A DNA stretch of 53,375 bases from Rossellomorea aquimaris. Lineage in GTDB: Bacteria > Bacillota > Bacilli > Bacillales > Bacillaceae_B. The DNA lies in assembly GCF_003315075.1 (NCBI RefSeq), contig NZ_QNRJ01000025.1, positions 1 to 53,375 on the forward strand. The letters are read 5' to 3'. The position numbers and the translations under genes are program-made. The notes under the pieces are model-generated. The model saw nothing but the letters and a program-made list of their open reading frames with translations. It did no database searches and was not told the origin of the DNA. This document shows positions 25,525-35,200 of this stretch, piece after piece. Position 1 is the stretch's first letter. Every line of letters starts with the position of its first letter.

Positions 25525-27012
25525 TTGAAAAATAAAACAGTACTGATCATTGGAGGCGGACTCGGCGGGGTGTCGGCTGCCATTACACTGGCACAGGCGG
25601 GATACGATGTCTCTTTGTATGAAAAAAACGATCATATTGGAGGAAAGTTGAACCGGCTCGAGCAAGACGGCTTTGGGTTTGATCTGGGCCCGTCCATTTT
25701 GACGATGCCGCAGATCTTTGAGAAGTTGTTTGCGGCCAGTGGTAAATCCATGAAGGACTATGTCCAGATTGAGAGGCTGGATCATCAATGGCGTTCCTTC
25801 TTCCCCGATGGAAATGTCATAGACTTGTATGAAGATGTGAACGACATGCTGGAGAAGAATGCCTCTCTCAGTGAAAAGGACATTCGTGAATATCAACGTC
25901 TGTTGGAGCATTCGAAAACCCATTACGATATGACGGATAAAACGTTATTTAAAGGTGCGGATACGGCAAAAGGAATCGTCAAGCAGGCGGGACTGTTCAG
26001 TGTCTTGAAGAACATTGACCTGATGTCCACGGTGCATAAATCCCTCGATAAGCGGATCAGTCATGAGCAGTTTCGCGATATGCTCTCTTATTTTATCAAA
26101 TATGTTGGTTCGTCCCCTTACGATGCGCCGGCTGTGATGAATATGATGATCTACATGCAGCATGATCAGGGGGCATGGTACGTTCCCGGCGGATTGCACA
26201 AGCTCGCCGACGCCCTTGTGAAGCTGGCGGAAGAAGTGGGGGTGACCTTCCACCTTGGACAGCAGATCGTCAAGCTAGACAAGAAGGATGGCGACATTAC
26301 CGGAGCCGTTTTGGAAGACGGGACCCGGGTGACGGCCGATCACTATGTGTCCAATATGGAAGTCATACCGGTGTACGAGCGATTACTGGAGGAAGACAGC
26401 GATTATATTGAAAAATTAAAAACGAAATTCGAACCGGCGAGTTCCGGTCTCGTCATGCATCTCGGTGTGAAGAAGAGTTATCCGCAGCTCCGCCATCACA
26501 ATTTCTTTTTCGCCGAAAATATGAAGGCGCAAATGGAATCGATCTTCCACCGCCATGAACTGCCGGAGGACCCGGTCATTTATCTCGTCAATGTGAATAA
26601 GACCGATCCGACACAGGCCCCTCCAGGACATGAAAATATCAAGGTGCTGCCGCATATTCCGTTTATCCGGGATGAGAATCCGTATACGCAAGAGGACTAT
26701 GAACAATTCGCTGAGCGGGTCTTGATCAAGTTGGAGAAGATGGGCCTTGATGGCTTGCGTGAGAACATTGTCACGAGGGATATGTGGACACCGGAAGATA
26801 TCAGGCGCACGTATGGCTCCGACCGCGGGGCGATTTATGGAACGGTGTCAGACAGTAAGAAGAATAAAGGCTTGAAGCATCCGAAGCAGAGTGAACGCTA
26901 CGATAACCTCTACTTTGTCGGGGGGACGGTGAACCCGGGTGGCGGAATGCCGATGGTGACGTTAAGCGGCCAGCTGGTCGGTGAGAAGATTATGGAGAGG
27001 GATGCTTTATAA
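25525..27012 (+). CDS. crtP: CrtP-like carotenoid oxidase/desaturase (phytoene desaturase family)
   Basis: This FAD flavoprotein has 495 residues. The dinucleotide-binding motif VLIIGGGLGGVSAAITLAQA opens the protein, and the family C-terminal signature VGGTVNPGGGMPMVTLSGQ closes it. In C30 carotenoid pathways such enzymes desaturate or oxidise 4,4'-diapo-carotenoids. Adjacency to CrtO and CrtQ favours CrtP (4,4'-diaponeurosporene oxidase) over the desaturase CrtN, but a CrtN role is possible. The start is TTG at 25525, with AGGAGG ten bases upstream and directly before the FAD motif; an upstream in-frame ATG (25456) has no ribosome site. Confidence 0.75.
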   Translation: MKNKTVLIIGGGLGGVSAAITLAQAGYDVSLYEKNDHIGGKLNRLEQDGFGFDLGPSILTMPQIFEKLFAASGKSMKDYVQIERLDHQWRSFFPDGNVIDLYEDVNDMLEKNASLSEKDIREYQRLLEHSKTHYDMTDKTLFKGADTAKGIVKQAGLFSVLKNIDLMSTVHKSLDKRISHEQFRDMLSYFIKYVGSSPYDAPAVMNMMIYMQHDQGAWYVPGGLHKLADALVKLAEEVGVTFHLGQQIVKLDKKDGDITGAVLEDGTRVTADHYVSNMEVIPVYERLLEEDSDYIEKLKTKFEPASSGLVMHLGVKKSYPQLRHHNFFFAENMKAQMESIFHRHELPEDPVIYLVNVNKTDPTQAPPGHENIKVLPHIPFIRDENPYTQEDYEQFAERVLIKLEKMGLDGLRENIVTRDMWTPEDIRRTYGSDRGAIYGTVSDSKKNKGLKHPKQSERYDNLYFVGGTVNPGGGMPMVTLSGQLVGEKIMERDAL

Positions 27013-27027
27013 AAAAGGGGTGATGTC

Positions 27028-27528
27028 ATGATCGTCTCACTGCCTGACCATTGGATCATACTCATTGATGTGCTTGCCTGGACGTTCTTTCATCTTGCCA
27101 TCTCGGCCATTTGCTTGAAGCTGCCTTTGACCTGGTTTTTGAAAGACCATTTCTGGTTTCGGACGTTCTCTTTTGAACGTTCCGGAGCATTGTGGCAGCG
27201 TTTATTCCGGGTGAAGGCGTGGAAGGGTTTGATTCTAGACGGCACGATTTTTCTCAAAAAGGGATACAGCAAAAAGGGGCTGCATGGGACGAAGTCGAGG
27301 GACTTGAAGGTGTTTGCCGCGGAAACGAAACGCGCGGAACTAACTCACTGGCTCTCCATTCTCCCTGCTCCGCTGTTCTTTATATGGAATCCCGTATGGG
27401 CAGGATGGGCGATGGTTCTGTATGCCCTTGTCTTTAACCTTCCGATTATTGTGGTTCAGCGGTACAATCGGGGGCGGATATCGGCGATTACGTCAGGAGT
27501 TGGGAAGAAAAGACTACATAAAGGTTGA
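27028..27528 (+). CDS. crtO: Glycosyl-4,4'-diaponeurosporenoate acyltransferase (CrtO-like)
   Basis: The membrane protein has 166 residues, the length of staphylococcal CrtO. Hydrophobic helices lie at about 10-30, 108-125 and 127-147. The central motif LFRVKAWKGLILDGTIFLKK, with downstream KGLHG, is typical of the family. It esterifies the sugar of the glycosylated carotenoid with a fatty acid, the last step of staphyloxanthin-type synthesis. AAAGGGGTGATG precedes its ATG, 15 bp behind the oxidase stop. Confidence 0.82.
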   Translation: MIVSLPDHWIILIDVLAWTFFHLAISAICLKLPLTWFLKDHFWFRTFSFERSGALWQRLFRVKAWKGLILDGTIFLKKGYSKKGLHGTKSRDLKVFAAETKRAELTHWLSILPAPLFFIWNPVWAGWAMVLYALVFNLPIIVVQRYNRGRISAITSGVGKKRLHKG

Positions 27529-27568
27529 ACGGGGATTGGCGCTATTCTAGAGGAAGGAGGGGGAGGGC

Positions 27569-28675
27569 ATGACTGCTTCAGAAGTGATCAATCTCATCCT
27601 GGGTTTCCTGGGTGTGATCATTGGCGTGATCGTGTTTTGGTCCTTGCCGGTTCCAAGATTCACCTCTAAACAAACGGCGGGGTTGCCGTTTGTGTCCATC
27701 ATTATCCCTGCCAGGAATGAAGAAGGCAGGATCACCCCTTTATTGCAGTCATTGCAAGAGCAGCGATACAAGGGATTTGAGGTTCTGTTGGTGGATGACG
27801 ATTCATCGGATCGAACCGTTGAGGTCGCAGAAAGCTACGGTGTCACGGTCCTCCAGAATAACGGGGCAGGGAAATCGTCTGCCTGCTGGCGCGGTGCCAA
27901 GGAGGCAAAAGGAGCCTGGCTGCTATTCCTGGATGCCGATACCCGATTTACGAGTGTGGATGGATTACGTAATCTTCTGCATGTCTACCAGGGGAAAGGA
28001 GCGAGGGGGATACTCGCTTTGCAGCCCTATCACACCGTGGAGCGCGTGTATGAGCATCTTTCCATTGTTTTTAACATCATCGTCGTGGTGGGCATGAATC
28101 TATTTACCGTCTGGGGATCCCGGTTCAAAGCTGCCGGTTCGTTCGGTCCATGTATTCTATGTAATCGAGACGATTACTTTTTATCCGGTGGGCATGAGAA
28201 AATCGAGGGGGCCATCATGGATGATCTGGCACTGGGAGAGGCCTTTCTGGATCAGAACCTTCCCGTTCGCTGTCTCGGTGGCAGGGGAATCATTTCGTTC
28301 CGCATGTATCCGGAAGGGGTGGGGAGTCTGATCGAAGGCTGGTGCAAAAGCTTTGCCGTCGGTTCTAAGTCCACTCATCCCGTCGTCATGCTGATGGTCA
28401 TCCTCTGGATTACGGGAAGTTTAACGAGCGCGTCTTCATTGATCTCTTCGATGATAGAGGGAAGTACTGCCGCTATCATCGTCTACGGGGTATTGTATAT
28501 CCTCTATTCCGTTCAAACGGCATGGTTTGCTCGCAGGGTCGGGGATTTTAGATGGGTGTATTTCCCTTTTTACCCGTTGCTGTTTGCATTCTTCGCCGTG
28601 ATTTTCCTTTATTCTTTTGTCCGGGTGAATGTTTTTCATTCTGTGAAGTGGAAGGGGCGGAAGATAAAGGTATGA
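27569..28675 (+). CDS. crtQ: 4,4'-diaponeurosporenoate glycosyltransferase (CrtQ-like, GT2)
   Basis: The protein has 368 residues, close to CrtQ. An N-terminal membrane helix (about 5-27) precedes the GT2 domain: VSIIIPARNEEGRI, LLVDDDSSDRT, LFLDADTRF (DxD) and AIMDDLALGEAF. Two to three C-terminal helices (about 275-355) follow. It adds a sugar to the carotenoid carboxylate at the inner membrane face. It is the last gene of the three-gene operon, with a strong GGAGG site. Genes for the earlier C30 steps (crtM, crtN) are not in this window. Confidence 0.82.
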   Translation: MTASEVINLILGFLGVIIGVIVFWSLPVPRFTSKQTAGLPFVSIIIPARNEEGRITPLLQSLQEQRYKGFEVLLVDDDSSDRTVEVAESYGVTVLQNNGAGKSSACWRGAKEAKGAWLLFLDADTRFTSVDGLRNLLHVYQGKGARGILALQPYHTVERVYEHLSIVFNIIVVVGMNLFTVWGSRFKAAGSFGPCILCNRDDYFLSGGHEKIEGAIMDDLALGEAFLDQNLPVRCLGGRGIISFRMYPEGVGSLIEGWCKSFAVGSKSTHPVVMLMVILWITGSLTSASSLISSMIEGSTAAIIVYGVLYILYSVQTAWFARRVGDFRWVYFPFYPLLFAFFAVIFLYSFVRVNVFHSVKWKGRKIKV

Positions 28676-28874
28676 AGGGCCTGGAGCTTCTTTTCTAGCT
28701 GGGAGGTTGGATCATCGGGATTGGCTTTCTTGGTGCAGGACCAGGGAAATGTATTTACAGTTGAGAGCTTTTATTTTATGGAATGAATAATCCCTTCTTA
28801 CATAGTGAGTTGGGGTTGTTTTTTATTGGATTATTTTTTGTACCTGTCTCTATGGTTTTCATTAGAAAGAATAG

Positions 28875-28903
28875 TTATCAACCCCATTGAGACATGTTAT
28901 AAT
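28875..28903 (+). promoter_or_regulatory. Sigma-A promoter with extended -10
   Basis: TTATCA and TATAAT are separated by 17 bases, with TG one base before the -10. It lies 30 bp before the coiled-coil gene at 28933. The stretch from 28676 to here holds no gene. Confidence 0.65.
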
Positions 28904-28932
28904 GAAGGAAACGCGCATTAGGGGTTATTTTA

Positions 28933-29394
28933 TTGGATGAGACCTTAAAGCTCATACTCGGTGAACTGGAAAAAGTGAACACTAGACTTGACCGTTTAGA
29001 TAGTGGTCAAAAGGAATTGAAAATCAGCCAAGACCAACTACAACAAAATCAAAACCAACTACAAACGAGCCAAGATCAACTGCAAAAAAATCAAAACCAG
29101 CTTCAAGCGAGCCAAGATCAACTGCAAAAAAATCAAAACCAGCTTCAAGCGAGCCAAGATCAACTGCAAAAAAATCAAAACCAACTTCAAACAAGCCAAG
29201 ATCAATTAAAAGATAATCTTATTAATGGACTGGGCCCATACTTTGAGCATATAGAGAAACATATCGATGCAAAAACCAGCAAGATAACAGAGACACTCGA
29301 AGATCAGCAAAGAGTGATTGATACGTTAGCAGCTCGTTCTGTAAGGCATGAAAGTGATATCAAGGATTTTAAACGCATATTGAAAAACCAGTGA
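28933..29394 (+). CDS. Coiled-coil protein with tandem 14-residue repeats (left Wadjet flank)
   Basis: The protein has 153 residues and no membrane segment. The middle is four near-identical 14-residue units of the type SQDQLQKNQNQLQA (42 bp each, 29026-29193) plus a partial fifth. It is flanked by a heptad-rich N-terminus and a C-terminus ending DTLAARSVRHESDIKDFKR. The whole molecule should be one long coiled coil. The start is TTG with AGGGG eight bases before. It stands between the carotenoid operon and Wadjet. A truncated second copy of its 3' end survives at 39560. Function is unknown. Confidence 0.65.
   Translation: MDETLKLILGELEKVNTRLDRLDSGQKELKISQDQLQQNQNQLQTSQDQLQKNQNQLQASQDQLQKNQNQLQASQDQLQKNQNQLQTSQDQLKDNLINGLGPYFEHIEKHIDAKTSKITETLEDQQRVIDTLAARSVRHESDIKDFKRILKNQ
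29026..29216 (+). repeat. 42-bp in-frame tandem repeat
   Basis: About four and a half copies of a 42-base unit encode a 14-residue Gln/Asn-rich coil segment. The near identity between units points to recent slippage or unequal crossing over. Confidence 0.8.
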
Positions 29395-29435
29395 AGAACG
29401 ATTCGGGTCAACCTGAAATGAATCGTTCTTTTTTT
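29395..29435 (+). terminator. Rho-independent terminator of the coiled-coil gene
   Basis: AAGAACGATTC and GAATCGTTCTT form an 11-base stem, then seven Ts. Confidence 0.85.
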
Positions 29436-29534
29436 AGTGGACTTATAAAGATGACTTCGCCTGAATGATTCCTTCTTGAAAGCATTATATAAGATGTATT
29501 CCCTTCTACTTTTCCCCTTCCCTTAGAAACACTA

Positions 29535-29555
29535 TACCTGTCCCCATGGCTCCTT
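29535..29555 (+). repeat. Half of the GGTACCTGTCCCC-type dispersed repeat
   Basis: ACCTGTCCCCATGGCTCC occurs here just before the Wadjet operon. It recurs near 37678-37736, 39694, 44446 and, in reverse orientation, near 38682 and 46341. Confidence 0.5.
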
Positions 29556-29629
29556 TAACTGTATAATTATTTCATATACCATACATAAGTAAATGATGTA
29601 TGATCACCATGAAAAGAGGTGCACGAAAC

Positions 29630-31147
29630 ATGCAAGGGCCGATGAAAAAGCTCATCGAAGCGAGTTATCTGACAGCTGAGAATGCTGCTGAATATCGAAC
29701 GATTCTACGATACTTTTATTTGCAACATGAACGAATGAGAGATTTCATTTCACCTGAAGAGGTGCTGGATTATATGAGGTCCGTCCCTCACTATGAGCAC
29801 TATGAGGAGGAGCAGCTTCTCGTACAGCTTGCTCAGTTGGTGAAGTGGAAGAATTTGAATGCCAGGCAGGATATGACGAATGCGAAGACGATTGAGGAGT
29901 ATAAGAAGAAGCGGTTCCGTTATCAGTCGACACCTTATACGATTGAGATTGAGAGAATGGTTGCGACACTTGAGAAGAAGAGCGGGGAAAGTTTCGGTGG
30001 TTCTCTTGAGAAGTCTCAGTTTGACCGTTTGCTTGAATCGGTGAACAAGCTCGATCATGAGTTGAAAAGTGGTCTTTCGGAATCTCCTGAGACGTATATG
30101 CTCCTATGGGAGGATCTGCTGCACTATTTCAGGACGATTCGGACGAGCACGGCGGATTATATTGCGTATATCAACAGTGAACAAACGGATCAGCGGATGC
30201 AGAGTGAGGCGTTCTTAGTGTATAAAAGTCAATTCACCACCTACCTGAGAGACTTTATTGTGTCCTTGCAGAAAACGTCCTTTCAGATTTCGGATCAACT
30301 GGAGAGGATGGATCAGCAGGTGGTGGAGCCTTTCTTTGACAAGCTTGCCGATCATAAGAGGCAAATTCCACGTCTGGAAGAAATCGGCGAGGAGATGGTG
30401 TTGGAGTGGTACCAGGAGTTCCACGATTTCTGGCGGGTGATGAGGTCATGGTTCATCGGGAGCGTCAGCCAATCGAGCGAGCTTGAAATGCTGCAGCTTC
30501 AGACGAATGAAATGATCAGGCGAATCACCCGTTATGTACAGCGCATGAGTGAACGGCATCACAGTCATCACAGCCGTAAGAAAGATTATCTTCATCTTGC
30601 AGGGCTCTTCAGTGGAAGCCGTTCCATGGAAGATGCCCATCAATTGTCAGCGGTCGTTTTCGGTTCTATGACGATCAGGCATTTGAAAATCGAAGAAGAT
30701 ACGACAGAAAATATTCACAGTGATGTTTGGGAGGAAGAACCAATCATCCTGCCAATCAAGCCGCGCATCAGGACCTATAAGGAAAAGACGAAGCCCGGGG
30801 CGATGGAGTCAAATGCGGAAAAGAAAAAGGCACTGAGGGAGCAGTACCTGGCTGAAAAGGAGCAGGAACAAAGAATGATCGAAACTTTGTTCATCAATCG
30901 GAAAATGATTCTGTCAGAGCTTGGTGTGGTGGAGCCGTTTGTCAGGAAAGTGATTCTCAGCTGGATTGGTAAAGCGATGGCAAGTAAGAAGCAGGTCATT
31001 AAAACGGATTATGGATTTACGGTGAGTGTTCAGGTGCATCGGGACCGAAAGACGGTACTGCATGCGGCAGATGGGGTGTTGAAGATGCCGGATGTAACAT
31101 TGGAAATGAAAGGGGGATCATCCGTTGGAACAGGCTCAAACGATTGA
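29630..31147 (+). CDS. jetA: Wadjet type II JetA (TIGR02677-like, kleisin-type subunit)
   Basis: The protein has 505 residues. It matches the TIGR02677 type: a helical N-terminus (SYLTAENAAEYRTILRYFYL) and a long helical middle containing YHHSRKKDYLHLAGLF-like sequence (about 325-340). It is the kleisin-like subunit that bridges the SMC-like motor JetC. Wadjet recognises and cleaves circular plasmid DNA by loop extrusion. The ATG at 29630 has AGAGGTG eight bases before it; an upstream in-frame ATG (29600) lacks one. It is the first of four overlapping genes. Confidence 0.85.
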   Translation: MQGPMKKLIEASYLTAENAAEYRTILRYFYLQHERMRDFISPEEVLDYMRSVPHYEHYEEEQLLVQLAQLVKWKNLNARQDMTNAKTIEEYKKKRFRYQSTPYTIEIERMVATLEKKSGESFGGSLEKSQFDRLLESVNKLDHELKSGLSESPETYMLLWEDLLHYFRTIRTSTADYIAYINSEQTDQRMQSEAFLVYKSQFTTYLRDFIVSLQKTSFQISDQLERMDQQVVEPFFDKLADHKRQIPRLEEIGEEMVLEWYQEFHDFWRVMRSWFIGSVSQSSELEMLQLQTNEMIRRITRYVQRMSERHHSHHSRKKDYLHLAGLFSGSRSMEDAHQLSAVVFGSMTIRHLKIEEDTTENIHSDVWEEEPIILPIKPRIRTYKEKTKPGAMESNAEKKKALREQYLAEKEQEQRMIETLFINRKMILSELGVVEPFVRKVILSWIGKAMASKKQVIKTDYGFTVSVQVHRDRKTVLHAADGVLKMPDVTLEMKGGSSVGTGSND

Positions 31148-32291
31148 ATTTGATGACAAAGCGATTGAGGGGCTGGAACTCCTGCTGCATGAGTTCTGGA
31201 TATTGAGAAGTGAGAATCCCCAGGAATATCAGTTAATTCGTGAACGGGAAAAGGTATTGAGGCGGTATCTTGATGATAAATTTGGTCTGTTGTTAATTGT
31301 CCATCAACATTTTATTAAGCTTGAGAAAATTCCTGTTGAACCTGAGCCGTGGATGGGCATTTCGTCGTTTCAGGAGCCACGGGATTATGCGTTATTCTGT
31401 TACGCGATGGCCTTTCTTGAAGAAAAGTCTGTCGGTGAGCAGTTTCTGTTGTCTGAACTTTCAGAGGAGATCAGACATGATTATGAAGGTGAAGAAGGAA
31501 TTGATTGGACGGTGTACACCCACCGGAAATCCCTTATCCGGACGATTAGAGCGATGGCAGATCTACATTTGATACGCACGGTTGATGGGAATATTCAGAA
31601 GTTTGATAATGACGAAGAACATGAAGTGTTATACGAAACGACGGTTTACAGTAAATATTTTATCCGTTCGTTTCCTGAGGATTTGACTCTATTTACCAGC
31701 TGGCAGGATCTCCTACAGGAAGATTGGAAATTTCAGCAGGAAGATGAGCGCAGAAAGCGGGTCTACCGCCAATTGTTCTTTTCACCGGGCGTACATAGAA
31801 AATCGAGCAACGACCCCGATTTTATTTATATCAGGAGCTTTCGCAATCGTATGATGGAAGATATCGAGAAACACAGCCATTATCGCCTCAGGTTATTTAA
31901 GAACACGGCCTTTCTGTCTTCTCAAGAACCACATTACAAGTATGAGTATTTTCCGGATAATAAAGCTGTAACCGATGTTTTGTTGCAGCTGTCGTATCTG
32001 TTATATGAAAAGCGTTCTTCCTTTTCGCCTCTCGAGACGGGAGAGTTGCTATTGACGACAGGGGACTTTGATCAGCTGATTGTGGAATTAAGGCAACAGA
32101 ACGGTTCAGGCTGGTCGAAACATTTCCGGGAAGCGACGGTTGAAGCCATCAGGAAGGAATGCCTTTCGTCTATGAAAAGCTGGATGATGGTTGAAGCGGA
32201 TGATGCGATGATTTATATCAAACCGTTGTTTGGCATCCTGGCAGGCAAATATCCAGATGATTTTATGAGAAAGGGTGATGACAGTGAATAA
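31125..32291 (+). CDS. jetB: Wadjet type II JetB (TIGR02678-like, winged-helix KITE-type subunit)
   Basis: The protein has 388 residues of the TIGR02678 type, with EPRDYALFCYAMAFLEEKSV and a winged-helix-rich C-terminal half. JetB is the KITE-like accessory subunit of the Wadjet SMC complex. The start is TTG at 31125, with AGGGGG eight bases upstream and 23 bp inside jetA, so expression is translationally coupled. Confidence 0.85.
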   Translation: MEQAQTIEFDDKAIEGLELLLHEFWILRSENPQEYQLIREREKVLRRYLDDKFGLLLIVHQHFIKLEKIPVEPEPWMGISSFQEPRDYALFCYAMAFLEEKSVGEQFLLSELSEEIRHDYEGEEGIDWTVYTHRKSLIRTIRAMADLHLIRTVDGNIQKFDNDEEHEVLYETTVYSKYFIRSFPEDLTLFTSWQDLLQEDWKFQQEDERRKRVYRQLFFSPGVHRKSSNDPDFIYIRSFRNRMMEDIEKHSHYRLRLFKNTAFLSSQEPHYKYEYFPDNKAVTDVLLQLSYLLYEKRSSFSPLETGELLLTTGDFDQLIVELRQQNGSGWSKHFREATVEAIRKECLSSMKSWMMVEADDAMIYIKPLFGILAGKYPDDFMRKGDDSE

Positions 32292-35200
32292 TGAGCAATG
32301 GCAATTGAACAGGGCCGGTCTCGTGAATTTCTGGTATTACGATGAAGAGACATTTGACTTTAAAGACGGGAAGCTGCTGCTCCGCGGAGCCAATGGATCT
32401 GGGAAGTCGGTTACGATGCAAAGCTTTTTACCCGTATTACTGGACGGGAGGAAATCTCCCGACAGACTGGATCCATTCGGTTCCAAGGCGAGAAGGATGG
32501 AAGACTATCTTCTTGGGGAAAAAGGAATTGTCGACCGTGACGAGCGGACGGGCTATCTGTTTATGGAATATGTGAAGAAAGGTACTGGGCAATATATGAC
32601 CACCGGGATCGGAATGCAGGCAAAGCGGGGGAAGCCGATGAAATCATGGTATTTCGTCATCACGGATAACCGGCGGATCGGTCTTGACTTTCCCCTTACC
32701 CTCACTCATTCAGGTGAGAAGATTCCCATGTCGGATAAGGAATTAAAGAATCGGATTGCAACGGGAGGGGAGGTCGTCCATTCCCAAAGGGAGTATATGG
32801 AGCTTGTGAATCGCCATATTTTCGGCTTCCAATCAACCGATGCGTATGAGGACCTTATCAAATTATTGATTCAACTGAGAAGTCCGAAGCTTTCAAAGGA
32901 CTTCAAGCCAACGGTGATCTATGAAATCCTGGAATCGGCATTGCCTCCTTTGACGGACGATGAAATCCGTTATTTATCCGACAGTATCGATCACATGGAT
33001 CAGGCTCAACAGGAACTAGAGCGCTTGGCCATGCAAAAAGATTCGATTGATAAAGTCCTTCGGGTGTACGATCGGTATAACCGGTACGTGCTGGCTGAAT
33101 ATGCGGAAAAGTGGCAGACGGCTCATCAAAAGGTGGTCAAGAAAGAGCAGACTGTCAAAGAACTTCAGCAAAATAAAGCAGATTTAAAACTGGGAATTTC
33201 AGAGCTTGAGGAACGAGAAAAGAGCTTGTCGAATGAACAAGACCTCCTTGAGAAACAGAAGGATCAGCTGAACCGTCATGAAGTATGGTCACTTGAATCG
33301 AAGAAGAAAGATCTTGAGAAAGAGTCGCTGCGGAAAAAAGACTCGGTCACTCGCCTGGAAGAGAAAAGGGACAGGAAGCATAAGGATTATGTGAAAAAGA
33401 AGACAGAGCTTACTTCCTTAGAGGAAAGTGAGTGGAAGGCAACGAGTAGTGTGAAAGAGTTACTGGCTGATATGAATGAACTGGCGGAGGAATGTGACTT
33501 TTCAGCTCACAGTGTCAATCAGGATGATTTCGAACGGATAAAAGAAGGTACGTACGATTTTACCGTCTGGAAGAAAGAAGTTGCGGCTCATCAGGACGTG
33601 CTTTCAGAAGCCATGAAGCTCCTTGACGATCGAACGCGTCAGCAAGAGAGATACCGTGACCTTGAACGGGAGTCGTCGGAGAAGAAGCAGAAGGTTGATG
33701 AAATCCTGCAGCAGATGGATCATACCGAAGAATGGTTTACGGAAGAACAGCAAAGGTTGGAATCAGACATTTTCACCTGGATGGGGAAATATGACAAACT
33801 CTCATTCACAGATGAACAGCGCCAACAAGTGGCCCGATCTGTGCAGGGGCTTTATGAGGAGAGCTCGTTTGATCAAGTAAAAGGGGTACTACTCGAAAGT
33901 CTGGAGGAGTACCGGGAAGAGATTCGGACCCGAACGGTTGAACATAGAAACCACCTCAAGCGGTTGGAAGGTGAAATGGAAGATAAGAATGAGCAGATTT
34001 CACTGTTGAAGCAACAGAAAATGATCGAACCGGAGCGATCAGAGGGAACCTCATTGCATCGTAAGAAACTTATAGAGGGAGGAGTTGCCGCAGTCCCGTT
34101 CTATGAAGCAGTGGAGTTTCAGGAGGGTGTGACGGAAGAAGAAAAGTCGCGTATCGAATCAGTTCTAAGACAGACGGGGATTCTAGACGGCCTGATTTCG
34201 GGAGATGAAATCAGACCGACAGAAGATTCGGTCCTGGTACCAGAACCATTCCTTATGACGCAGACCCTTGCTGACTATCTACAACCGGATGTCGAAGCGG
34301 ATTCAGCCGTTTCCATACAAAGGGTGGATGAAGTCCTTCGTTCCATTCCATTAGAAGAATCGGCTGGAGCATTCGTGATCCATCCAGATGGGTCGTACAT
34401 GATGGGAATCTTGAAAGGTCATGCCCCGGAAGAAGGTCCGTCCAAGTTTATCGGCAGAGCATCCAGAAAACGTCATTTAAAGGAAAGAATCGAGCTCCTT
34501 ATGACAGAACTTGCTGACCTCAATGAAGAACGGGATGGAGTTATGCTTGAGATCTCTCGCTTATCACAGATCCTGAAGGACGTGAAAGAATGGCAGCAAT
34601 CGATTCCCTCTGATGGAGTGCTCCGTGATATCCATCAGCAGTTTGAGCAATTGGAGCAGGAGCGGAAACTTCAGCAGGCACTTCTGGATCAAACCGATCG
34701 GCAGTGGAAAGAGGTACAGGTGGCACTAAGCAGGCTTAAACAGCAGTTGTACGAATACAGCAGCCGCTTCTCCTTCGAACTGGATACGGAAAGCGTGATG
34801 CAGGCAATACGTTTTATGAAGGAATATGAAGGCGATCTGAACAACCTGACACATGTGCTCGTCCAATTGCAAGCGAGCCGGCAACGGATCCAAGATATCG
34901 CCTTGCTCCTCCGGGACATAGAGGAGGAGCTGGATCATTTGAAAGGTGAAATCAACGTGGAACAGAGTGACTGGGACAGATTGCTACGTGAAGTCGATTC
35001 CATCGAACAGCAGCTTGCCTTACAAGGGATGGATGAAATCAGGCGGGAAATCAGACGCGTTCAGGACAGGTTTGAAAGTGTGAAGCATGAGTTGAAGAAG
35101 CTTCAAAGGACCCTTCCGGAAAAGGAAACTGATGCAAAACGGGTGGATGAGAAGTTGGAGATTGTTGTAGGGGACATGGAATTTTGGGCGGAGATGCGCG

